From: Struthio camelus
Lineage: Eukaryota > Chordata > Aves > Struthioniformes > Struthionidae
Assembly (NCBI RefSeq): GCF_040807025.1
Contig: NC_090982.1
Span: forward strand, 87,855,463-87,919,462
Length of the DNA stretch: 64,000 nt
Reading direction: 5' to 3'
Part shown: positions 22,401 through 33,115 of the stretch, piece by piece
Numbering within the stretch: the first letter of the stretch is position 1
Layout: the number at the start of each line of letters is the position of its first letter
Made by a program: the position numbers and the translations under genes
Notes under the pieces: model-generated
Told to the model about the DNA's origin: nothing
Database searches by the model: none
The model's input: the letters and a program-made list of their open reading frames with translations, nothing else

Positions 22401-25400
22401 ACAGATCAGATTCACTCAGCACGTCAAAAAGCACTCTGTTTCCAGGTTTTACAGATTAATTTCATTTCAGGGCTTTTTAGCCCTCTCTATACTGCATGTA
22501 ATAGGAAAAAAGCATTTGCTGCAAGGAATTTTTTCTATGTGACTCCTAGCTAAAATGTCTTCCATTTGATATTCTGGATGGGAGTATATATGAGTATATA
22601 TAAGTAGTTTCAAGTAGCGAATGCCTTATACAAAGCTATGTTGATGATTTTTTAAGTGATTACAGGTGGATTACATAGCTTCTGCAGGGATGTGGTAATG
22701 CACCTCTAAATTATCCTTGTCCTTTTCCTCTGCGACTAACTCACAGACACCCTGGTGAGATGACTCCTGGGGACATTCGAGATGGTCAGAGATCTTCATA
22801 CTCCCTTCATCTGAAACTCGGCATAGTTCAGGGCAGAGACTGCCAGATCAGTACCTCTTCATCCACACAAATAATTTTTGTTCAAACCAAAGGAAATAAT
22901 TTTGAGCTATTAGTCCAGAGAACAGTGGCTTTCTCCTACATTTCTGCCGCTCCATTAGCTGACTTTCCAACAGAATTATTTCATTTTTTTAATGATGTTT
23001 TCAGTGCATATCTTTGCATATGATCACTAGATACTTCTTTTTCTCTTATTCTAGCAGAGATTTTGGCCGTGATACTTGGGCTGCTTCACTCTGCTGTAGA
23101 AAGTGCCCGGCAGCATCAAAAAGTTTTGAGGCTGAATCCCGGTCTGTGCTCTTGTCTTCCCCACAGCCATCCCGGTTTTGATCTCTACCTCCGCTGACCT
23201 GTATGTCCTCGGTACCGCGCTGCGTACAATACTCTCCTACCTATAATACTTTACAAAGCAGCAGGGAACTGAGCCCTGTGCAGGCACAGCGAGGCTATGC
23301 CTTTCCAGCCATCCCAGAAAACCCACTCTGCATCGGAGCAGCTTCTTTTCCTACGTTTGTAATTCACTCGGTGGATGAATCAGTAGAAAATCCTGCAATG
23401 ATGGCATTGCCTGATGCCTCAGGAGACCATAACTAACGCTGTGGGAAAAGCGGGGAACTGTGAGCGCGGCTTCAGCCTATACTGTATAAAAGTGTTTACA
23501 GGTAATTTAGTATAAAGTGTTTACAGGGCAGCTAGCTCTATTGAAACGGAGGAGTGGCTTTGGTCAAAAGAGATGCAGCTTAGGTCTGCAAGGAAGATTT
23601 TTCTGTTGTGTTTTGTTCTGTTTATGTAAGGTCTCTATGGATAATATAAAAATGCCCAGAGGAAACTTAGGGAAAGGGAACCCACACGGATACAGTATGT
23701 CAAGCTGTTATAAATTGCCTGATCTCGGCTGAAGTGAAGATAACGAGACAGTTCTGTTGAAATTAGTGCAAGTATATTTTCTCATCACAGCCGCCCTAGG
23801 TATTGAAAGGAACATTATGACCTGTCAGCCCGGTCAGTACTTACTAATTGTTGCTTCTGAGCCTGCAGCAAGTGGGAGGCACAGCAGACCGAGGCAAAAG
23901 CAAGGAATCGATGAAGTTCTGCATAGCTTTCTTATTATACAGCTTTCTTCACCATTAATAAATAAATGCAAACACACACCATTATTTAGATGTTGATATT
24001 CAGTGTTTGCAATATCAAAGTGATCCTGCTTTGCTTCTGAATTTTTGGGCACATCAAATATTTAAAACATTGTAACGCAGGGAATTATTAAAAAGGGGTG
24101 CATTTCAAAGTAAAATAATAGGTCTGATTTAGGAAAAAAGTGATTCAAATTACTCTGCAATTGCGGATCCCTGACTAGATGGAAATGCTCATGGCCTTGA
24201 AAATACTCTTTTTTTTTTCCTCCTGAGGAAAATAAAATTTTATGGGTCTGAAAAAAATCTAGGGCAACTTTCTAGATACATGTATTTTTATTTCAACACT
24301 TCTGATACTCGGTAGCAATAAATGAAAAAATAAATAAATCGGGGCATTTCATTCTAATGCCATTTTGTGTAGAAGGGGAGATTGGTCTCTGAGCAATCTT
24401 GTTCATTCCTCTTACGCTTAACTAGTTATTGCCTGGCTGTCTAATCAAGGTGCAGAAAACAACAGTATATCCTGCTGAATTATTGTGGTTTATAAAACTG
24501 ATATAACGGACCAAACATTGTATTAGCGTCAATGAATCTAGCGCTGTTGATTTCTGTGGAGTTACGTTGCCAAACACCCCGAGGTTGGCTCTGCACGTAA
24601 ATACTGACGCGAGAGAGTGGCACGGACATCCAGAGAGCACATTACCCAGCGCAGGGGGTGACGGGCCACCACCAGGCCCTGACCTGCGAACAGATACCCA
24701 GCAACGCGGGAGAGGACGTGGGTGGCAGAGAAGGAGCGGAGGGGGAAGAAGGAGAAAGCAGGATGTACATGTAAGACATTCACATCAAAGAAATTTGCAG
24801 TATGTCTCATCTGATTAACTTGTTGACATTATATAATTAAGTAAACTATTTACTTCAGATTCACACCGGTCATTCATCTACTTTCCATGTTCTTATTTAA
24901 ATAAGCCTTTTAAAAAGGCTTACAGAAATACCTGTGATCTTAGACTGTTTTCTTGACTTGGAGGGCCAGGAAAGATACTTGGTGCTATTTAACACGCACA
25001 GAAAGTTTCTTCTGAAAGAATATTTTGTTCAAGGAGCAGGATGAGAAAGCATTTGAGATGCGTTAGCATGGTTTGCCACTATTCACTTTGGCCATACCTG
25101 TTTCTCGTGGTTTTCATTAAATATTCCTAACTGTTACTGACAACCATTTTGAGGGCCGTTGGGCAGCCTTACCTATGTTAAGGCTCCCCATAACACGCCA
25201 CAAGCGCGTTCTTAGCGGAGCCAAACTGAGAGGTAATGCGGCATGTCTTACGCCCGCAACGGCAGAGAAAACTTAGCTGTTGCACGTAACCTGTTAGGGT
25301 GCCGTATCTCACTCCTTATGGACCCAAGCTAAGCGACCTAAGCAAGAATGAAGCAGATTGAGTGCATTTTCATGAAAAGCTTGTAGCAGTATATACGTTA

Positions 25401-27720
25401 CAACATACATTAATTTAGCTTGCATTAGTAAGATGAAAACTGATGCTATTAATTCTTCGCTTGTGGAAAAACCACAACTGAGCCACAAGAACTGGTTTAA
25501 ATCAGCTTACTTAAGGGTATATGCCAGTTTTCACGGTTGAAATGATTTTATTACATTAATACGTTTTTCCCAAAGTAGAGCAGGCCTTAAAGAAAGATTT
25601 GACTAAGAAATAATTTTCTGGGATAATTAAAGAAAAAAACAGGCTAGAGAGAGCTGGCTGCAGCCTCTTCCCTATTCCTGGAGAATAATAAACCTCTGCA
25701 GACACTCAAGTCAGCAGTTGCTAGCTGCTTTTCATTCAAATACGCGAGCACAGGGAGAACAGGTGAGATAACATATTTGCTTTCATTTTGGGGCTATATA
25801 GTAGCTAATGCAAATATGCTCGTCACGGGGAACATAAATGCCACATCCTGCTAATATTACCAAAGCAGATCCAGCCCGTCTTTAAAAGAAGGTTTATTCG
25901 GCAAATCTCTCTCCTTCGCTGTTATTTTCTTATGATTTTCTCTAATAACTCTGTCAAGTACTTGTTCAGTCACGGCTGCTTCACATGAAATTTCTCTGTC
26001 TAGAGAGAACAGGATCTATGCACGTTTCCTGTTCTTCTGAATAAGGCTGAATTTTAATTGTTAGAGGAATAAGCAGGAAACTGAGGTTACTGAGTAAGCC
26101 ATTCGCCTTTAAGGAGCCCAAAAGAAACACAACAGCAAATTGTTTCATTTAGCATTCAGCAGCCCAGTGGAGATAAAGAAAAGACTTATCTAGAAGCTGC
26201 AACTGCTCTAGCGAAACGCTTCTGTCTGAAATCTTCTGTCGTGGCAAAACGTTTGCAGTCACATAAAGAGGGCCGGCGGCCAGCAGAGTTACTGATTGCC
26301 TCTGCCGCCAAGCCGCACCGCTGCCGATTATGAGCCAAGCGGTGGGATGCTGCTCCGCTGCTGCGGCGGGTGCTACGCTCCGCGACGCCGGGCCTCAAAG
26401 AAACGCTTTCCTAACGGTTTGATCTCCGCCGGCTACGTGCACTGGGTATTCACCAGTGGAGACGGCGGCAAGCAGGCCGACCAGGACCTCTTCATGAATG
26501 TCACAACAGCGAAAGCTGGCAAGCAGTCTGACTGCTCTTAACCTGCACGACTGTTGCTCACGTCGAGCTGCATGGAAGGTGCTTTTTTAGAAGTACGTGA
26601 GCGACACCCGTAAGAAGGCTTATTTTGTAAGCCGTACGACTTAAACAGCGAAGCTGTTCAGAAAAACTCTTTTTCTCATGGTAGTGACAGTACCATTTGG
26701 AAACATGGCCAGTAACAAACCTGAGGGAAGGGCAGAAACCACTTAAACAGACCTCTGAGTGGTTAGTAAGAGCTAGAAAATGGTTCTAGACACAGGAACG
26801 GCAGCCAGGATGACCCACCAGGATTATGAAAGGTTACCTGCAGCTGTTCTATTTTTGCAGGAATCTCTGGACACACAGAAATAAAAATAGAAAAAATTAC
26901 AGCAGAGGGTTCCTGTATATGCCACTTGGCTATGAAACTCCATCTCCAGTTTCCAAGTTGTTTCTGCTTTATGTTCAAGCCTGGAGAGTGAATTTATTTT
27001 CATCTAATTATTAACAAACTCCCAGCAATGCACCACTCTCGCTGGCTGATGCGCCCCTCTCAAGACTAGGACTATATCTTGCAAAGAGCTGAGTACCCTG
27101 CTGAAATTCCCTGCATAGCAAGAGCAGGAACCGGTTTTGTGTCGTCAGGTTTTACACGCACAAACTGTGTAAAGTAAACGTTCCTGCATAGTCTCTGCCC
27201 ATCGGTGCAGCACGGGCATTGCCCAGCGCTGGGAGTCAGCGACAGGCACCAGAGGCAGCAGCGCCGCTGCCTTACAGGGGGCACAAGAAGCTGTGAAAAG
27301 CTACATCAATTTGGATGTAAAACCATGCCAGCTGAGTAGGGGGATCAGACCCAAGGCAGTGCCATACAGGGATGAACACTACCTTCTTTCCCTTCTCTGG
27401 TTTTCCCACTTGCACTTTGCTCTCCCTTTCCTCCTTCTCCTGCTCCCTGCTTTCTCCCGTTGGCTCTTTGCTGCTTGATTTTGAAAGGATTTCCTCTCCT
27501 CCATTCAATTCTTGCCCTACAATTCTCTCTGGAAATCAGCCAGCAGGCTAAACCGGAGTTGTAACAGCTAATACTAAGCAGACAATTTTAGGAAGATTAT
27601 ACAATCTTACGCTTTAGAGTTTCTAATGATTAGGGTGCGATCTTCCTGGAGGAAGGAAAAAAAAAAAGAGTATTTCATCCTTGTCTACTGCATGCACTAT
27701 TTGTTCTACTTGCTTTTGAT

Positions 27721-27771
27721 GCATCTGGTACTATTAGAGACTGGTACTGGTACTGCATCTGGTACTATTAG
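27721..27771. repeat. Short direct duplication, 17 bp
   Basis: The string GCATCTGGTACTATTAG occurs at 27721-27737 and again at 27755-27771. The 17-base spacer between the copies includes two further CTGGTA steps (ACTGGTACTGGTACT). It looks like local slippage or duplication. No function is suggested. Confidence 0.85.
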
Positions 27772-28183
27772 CGCCAGTTTGTACAAAAATGGGGTTGGAA
27801 GATGGGGCAGGACAGTCAAGTCAAGGACTCCCCAAATTGCAGTTCCGAGAGACTTTCATGAAAAGCCGAAATGGGTTAAATGTATCACTCAGTTACTGTT
27901 AGGATCAGAACGGCACAAACAAAAAGGTAAATGACAACATATTTATCATAGTTTTAGCAGCAGTAGTTCGGGACAATTTTACTGTGCCATAAACAGCCAG
28001 GCATCACCAGATACCAACAGAGTTTTCCATATTCAAGTCAGTAATAAATACGGAAGCAAGCTTTTTTAATTTCTCACTTGATGATATACGCGTATCAATC
28101 TACCCAAGTGCACGCGACTAATCCCTGTGATATCGCAGCATTCCCTATCACTTCTCACCAGTGATCTCACACAAAAAATGTCA

Positions 28184-28250
28184 TATAAAAAGCAGGAATT
28201 GTACGCTAAGCTATAATTTCACAGTAGTCTCCACCGAAACCATGGTGAGT
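28184..28250 (+). promoter_or_regulatory. Possible TATA box followed by ATG with overlapping splice donor
   Basis: TATAAAAAG lies at 28184-28192. About 50 bases downstream, the string ACCATGGTGAGT (28239-28250) combines a strong Kozak-context ATG (28242) with a consensus splice donor (GTGAGT from 28245). This is about 1.5 kb upstream of the CpG island. An alternative first exon of RAB27B is conceivable, but each motif is short and the combination may be chance. Confidence 0.15.
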
Positions 28251-29600
28251 TCCAGCATTCTAGTGAAATTATTTGCATCTCTCTTTGTACATGCAGTTTT
28301 GCTCCCCAAGTAATGCGCTGAGGCAGAAAGCATCTTTCCTAGTCCGATGAATCTTCTCAAGTGGTCTTCCAATAAAGCCAACAAGTTCATTTCAAGTTAC
28401 GGTAAAGAGCTACACCATGATATCTGCCAGGTAGCTGCTACAGGTCTCATCAGGCAGTTAACGGTTTTGGGTTTCTTTGTGAACATCTGTCTTTGTTGCA
28501 AACAGGGATCAGATCTAGCTTGTTTGTACCAAGCGTCCCATTAAGCGAGCATTTTCTAAGGCTGGCCGACTCAAAAAGTTACATAGGGCTTCAAGTAGAA
28601 ATATAGATATTTAGTGTCCTAGAATCAGGCAGATATCCAAACGAGATTAGGCTCCCGTGGGACCTTCCAATGTAGAAGTCACGACAAGCCTACAGCAGAA
28701 ACGACTACCGCTGTCAGGCTGCATTAGCTCACTGAAGTTACTCTCTTCCTAGCACTGCCCTGTGAAAATACTTAAGAGTTACAAAACACCGACTTTCTCA
28801 GTGACACGAAGCGATTGGATTAGCAGCGAGTGGATTAGCACTCGATGAACTGTTGCAGCCGCCCTGCTCTACCCTCACGGCCCGGCAATATCGGCGCACG
28901 GGCAGGGCTTGACACGCAACCCGGCCCAATCGCCAGCTCCGATTTAATTTTGGTAACTGAGAGAGGGATTAAAAGGCAAAAAAAAAAAAAAAAAAAATTG
29001 AGTTAAGATAGCAAAGCTGTGGAAACAAGCCCTTTAAACTTCCTCCCCTGAGGATTTCGGAAGGGCGATAAGTAATAAACCAACGGGTCGAACGGTTGCT
29101 CAGCGAGCCCGCGATGCCGGTAGGACACCGAGCCTGGAAGATGGCTGATCACCGCCCAACACGTGCTAAAGCTCCGGCATCTCACGAGCCGAGACCGGCT
29201 CTGCCCCTGCTCGCGTCCACCCCCGAGCCTCCTCGGGAGGGCTTCAACCAAAACGATTGCTTTTCACCCCAAAAGAAAGCCGGGCCTTCCTCAGCTCTTT
29301 AGAGCAGCGCCGGGGGCTGGAGGCCCGGGAGGCTCCGGCAGCGGGAGGTTTCCGCTTCCCTCCGGACTCGGCACGCTCCGTGCGGCTTCGGGCTCACGGG
29401 CGACGGCTCGGGCCCCATTTCGGGGCACCAAAGCCCTGGAGTAAGGGCACTTCCAGGAGGGGAGCAGATCCACCGGGAAGCCTCTTTTTTTTTGGGGGGG
29501 GGGGAGGGAGAGGAGGAAGGGGTGGGTTGCTTTTTCCTCAGCAACCGGTTTTTCTTAACCGTCTCGTGAAGTGGGTGGCGGGGGGGTCATTTTTGTGTGA

Positions 29601-29610
29601 GGAAATTCCC
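29601..29610 (-). promoter_or_regulatory. kappaB-like site
   Basis: The plus strand reads GGAAATTCCC; the minus strand reads GGGAATTTCC, which fits the NF-kappaB consensus GGGRNWYYCC at every position. It lies inside the CpG island, about 150 bases upstream of the candidate exon-1 splice donor. Binding is not shown by the sequence alone. Confidence 0.4.
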
Positions 29611-29611
29611 C

Positions 29612-29753
29612 GGAGGGAGCGGAGCCGACCGGCCGCAACGCCTCAGCCCCGGCCCCGGCTCCCGCAGAGGGAGGTGCCCGGCGCCGCTCGGCGCTCTTGG
29701 CCGCCGCCCACCGCCAGGCCGTACGCGCGGCGCCGCCGGCGAGCAGCTCTGAG
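29612..29753 (+). other. Candidate RAB27B non-coding exon 1
   Basis: A GAG|GTGAGG donor, close to the vertebrate consensus, occurs at 29753/29754 inside the CpG island. Because the first coding exon starts at a splice acceptor (47258/47259) with only 19 untranslated bases, at least one upstream non-coding exon must exist. This donor is the best I see in the island. The 5' boundary given is arbitrary, since no initiator could be fixed. Other donors in or beyond the island could be used instead. Confidence 0.35.
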
Positions 29754-29945
29754 GTGAGGGAAGAGCTGGGCGGCCGGGGGGGGGGGACGGACTCCCCTTC
29801 CCGCCTCGGCGGGCGCCGCCGCTTCCCTCAGGGGAACCGGCGCGGCCGGAGCAGCGAGGGAGGGCGGCGGGTAGTTGTGTGGCGGCGGGGAAAATGGAGG
29901 GGAGGGGGGGGAAGGAAGGCGTCTCTCTCTCTCTTCCAAGCGCGG

Positions 29946-29954
29946 GCGCATGCG
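29946..29954 (+). promoter_or_regulatory. NRF1-like palindrome
   Basis: GCGCATGCG matches the core of the NRF1 consensus (YGCGCAYGCGCR), a motif enriched in CpG-island promoters. Here it lies about 200 bases downstream of the candidate exon-1 donor. The last flanking positions deviate from the consensus. Confidence 0.35.
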
Positions 29955-29985
29955 GTGCCGCCGCGCCGGTGGTTGCCGGCAGAGC

Positions 29986-30020
29986 CCCGGTCCGGTCCGG
30001 TCCGGTCCGGTCCGGTCCGG
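29986..30020. repeat. (CCGGT)7 pentanucleotide tandem repeat
   Basis: Seven uninterrupted copies of CCGGT run inside the CpG island, at the start of the inferred first intron. Every unit carries one CpG and one CCGG (HpaII/MspI) site, so the array is a dense methylatable patch. Long open frames across it simply translate the repeat. Confidence 0.95.
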
Positions 30021-32904
30021 GGCAGCGGCGGAGAACGGGACCGTCCTGGGGAAGGGGAAGGGGGGGGTTCGTCCGCTTTTGGAAAGCGGGAGGTCCACGA
30101 CAGCGGGGAGGGGGGGGGACACACACGTTGGGTCCTTCAGTGCCCAGCCAAGCTCGGGGTGTGTTTGTGAGTGTGTCCGGGGGGGGGGGGAAGCGGGGGG
30201 GTGTAAGGAGGGCAGAGAAATATCTTCTCTCTCCTGAACCCGCCCCCCCCCCAAAAAAAAAAATTCCTTTAAAATAATTCTGCACCCTGGGCATGAAGCG
30301 GGGGGAGGAACTGCTAAGGGTAAAATGAGTTGCATACTTGCAGGTGTGTAGGGAGGGGGGATTAAAAAAAAAATAATTAAAGCTCGAGTCCTGGTGTTAT
30401 GCTAGTTCACACCAGAGTGAGCGTGACTGCCCTCTCCGTGCTTGTGGCAAGGCTTTGACTCCAAGGGGGAACAGTTTTCCCAGGCTGGAAAACTCCTCTC
30501 CGCAAATCCGGGTGGGTTTCGGCGACGGGGCGTGAAGCGCTCGAGCTGGGCCGTTGGCGGCGCGACGGCTGCCGAAGGCCCCGCCGGCGGGTTGGCTCTG
30601 CGCAACAAGGGTGTCGGGGCGCTTGGAGCCGCGGCGCCCCGTGGGATGGCGCTTATTTTCGCCTTCGGAGAAGCGGCTAGAGGTTTATTTTCCCCTTGTG
30701 AAAGCTGTTTTTTTTTTTTTTTCCCCCCTTACTATTCATACATCGCAGCCTGAAATTTCCAAGCTCATTTCTCATGAGCCTGTGACAGGGATCGCTTCGA
30801 TCTGAGAAGGGCAGAGGAGATTATGTATTGTTGTGCTGGTTCCCACAAAAGCTTTAATTTTGCTCTTTCTTTCCTCAAGGCACAGAACCGAGAGCGATTT
30901 CAGCAGAAAGGCCGTGTTCTGCATTTTGTGTGTTGGAATATGGCATGGGGAAGCCACGTTCGGTAGTGTCGGGCAGCAGGATTGGGTGTGATTCAGGTGG
31001 CATTAGGGAAAAGCTGGAGCCTAACGTACTGCCCCCCCCCCCATCTCTTCACGCTTACCTGGCATAAAAGCAAATTAAATGAATTTACCACCTTGAAGGT
31101 ACCCTTGATTTGACAGCTGAGATCAGAATTTGACCGTCTGTTTGCAGCTGGGTATTCAGCGTTGTAATATTCCCCCGTTTCTAGTCCAGTTAATGTGGCG
31201 TTCTGAAATTACCAGGCAGCATGGAAATACGGAAAGTTTCTGTGGTCTGAAATACAGCAGCTTTATCAGGGAACAAATAATTCTCTGGAGTGATTAATAG
31301 AGTGGACCGCGTAATCTTGAAATTTCACGTTAGAAAGGGAGCTTTAAGATTTCTGTTTCCTTTTACATCTTGAAGAACTCCCGGAGATCAGCATACATCT
31401 GCTGATTGTCCTAGTACAGAGGTAGGTTTCAGGAAAGATCTGGCAGTGGAGTGATAAAACTTGTTGCTGATCTTGCTTGTGGCAACTCCTGATTCACTCC
31501 ACACGCTTGCTGTCCATACCTTTCACTTGCTCGTCTGCGCCTGATGACTCCCGTGTCCACTCACTTCACTATTGGCATGAAGCAGATTGAGTTGGCATTA
31601 ATCAGGGTGAGGCCAGAAAGGCTATTTCTTGAGAGATAGGATAAGAGCCAGCTAATGTGAAAATTTCAGAGTTTGTTTTTCCGGTTTCTGCCTGCCACGT
31701 CCTTGTGCAAACAGCCAGCCCGTGGTGCAAAGCAAGAGGAGAAGCAAACTTGAGGAGGTTTATGGGCAGCTGCGTGGCAGCCGGTGGCTGTGGTCTCCCG
31801 CGTACCATTGCCTGCAGAGTGGAGAAAGAGGCACGAGAAGGTTTGTCTCCTCTCTAGCGTAGCCTCCGTGGGACGAGTGAACTGACTTTCCTCTCCGCTA
31901 TTCTAAGCGGTTAAAATTTCTGAGATAATGATGTGTGTCTGAGCAGCACAATAGACTTATCCTAAATTCCTAAAACCTTTCATGGAATAATCAGATTGCT
32001 TCAGTGTTCGCATAAGATTGTCTGCCGTGCAAAGAAGAAATAATTGACTCTTTCAAAGGCAGCGATTTAAATGTATAAAAGCCACTGGTGTATTAGAACT
32101 GATGACTTTCTGTCTCAAGAAACCTTCTTTACAATTGACAGTCCTTAAAGAGCCGTGATAAATAGGATCAGATTATTTGACAAGCCAAACCATTTTGATC
32201 CCTGTTGTACATTTTTTATTTAAACAGAATGGTACAGGGAATAGAAATCTGCTTTAACATACTGAGGGAGGTGTCAGCTGCTGTTGTGGCTTACCATTGT
32301 TATCGCAGGGATTGTCTGTCAGAGCACTAGGAGCTTTCCAAGCCTGTCTGATGCGGTATGGAGCAAAGGCCTTTAGTTTTCCGATTATGCCAAAACTCTT
32401 CCTTACCTTTTCAACAGCAAAAGGAAAATTGCTTTGGAGATTGCAGAAGGGTGTCTGGTGACAGGTAAATTGAACGTCACTTACAGAGCACCTGTATTGC
32501 GTTCCCCGGTATGGGGCATCAGCTGAGTGTGTAAGCAGGGGGGCCAGCCTCTGCTCCTTTCGGATCTCAGAAAGGTGCTCTTACAGCCACAGAAAAGCCC
32601 GAGGGCTTCTAGAAAAGCCCCTGCATGGGCCCAGAAGCGAGTGAGTTTGTCACCCTAAAGGAAGTTCAGGATTAAAGGAACTGAAAAGCTGCTCTAAAGA
32701 GTTTGGAAAGCCAGTGACGTATGTCAATATGGACCTGTCAAGAGTATAGCCAGCTAATAGCTTAAACCACTGTAACGCCAGCTTTGCTTTTTATTCACCT
32801 TAAAAAGATGTATTCCTCTGTAAGACCACAGCCAGGGTGGCCGAAGTTGCTTCTGACTGGCTTTGTTTTACAAGAGGCCTGTATAAGGTAGCAGAATGGA
32901 TGCA

Positions 32905-33115
32905 GGACTTCAGGAGATCATTCAGTCCCTGCTCCTGTCCCGAGCAGGATCAGCTACGTCTAAACCGTGTTTTTCTAACCTTTTGAAGACCTTCAGCGAT
33001 GAGCTTGCCAGCGTCCCTAATGCTTTGCTAGGAAGCTTGTTCTTTAACTGAAATCTCCTTGTTGTAATTTAAGCGCAGTAGAAGTAGAAAACTGTTCATC
33101 ACCTTCCCCTTGGTA
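32905..33115 (-). repeat. Old, diverged CR1 fragment, minus orientation
   Basis: The sequence keeps the antisense CR1 order with many substitutions: CTTCAGGAGATCATTCAGTC, then a GAGCAGGATCAGCTACGTCT segment, then AACCTTTTGAAGACCTTCAGCGATG, then AATCTCCTTGTTGTAATTTA. It is far more diverged than the CR1 copies at 41.1 and 52.2 kb, so it inserted much earlier. Confidence 0.65.

Larger units (their letters stand above)
15200..29280. other. Mostly AT-rich intergenic sequence, no recognised gene
   Basis: I found no conserved coding exon. Small GC-rich pockets occur at about 18690-18890 and 26270-26500. A 19-base A run begins at about 28979. One perfect inverted repeat (19373-19425), one short direct duplication (27721-27771) and one TATA/ATG/donor coincidence (28184-28250) are listed separately. 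No CR1 or LTR end was recognised by eye here. Confidence 0.5.
29290..30070 (+). promoter_or_regulatory. CpG island, probable RAB27B promoter
   Basis: The segment is very rich in C, G and CpG, in clear contrast to the AT-rich DNA on both sides. It includes GC boxes (for example GGGCGG at 29768-29773), a kappaB-like site, an NRF1-like palindrome and a (CCGGT) tandem run. It is the strongest CpG island upstream of the first RAB27B coding exon. The order island, long intron, coding exon with only 19 bases of leader fits the known structure of mammalian RAB27B, whose first exon is non-coding. Start-site position and strand are inferred from that context. A bidirectional or additional upstream promoter cannot be excluded. 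Confidence 0.6.

Noticed and set aside
29257..30335. Long overlapping open frames on both strands at 29.3-30.3 kb
   Set aside because: They are by-products of the CpG island and the CCGGT array; low-complexity Pro/Arg/Gly translations with no domain.
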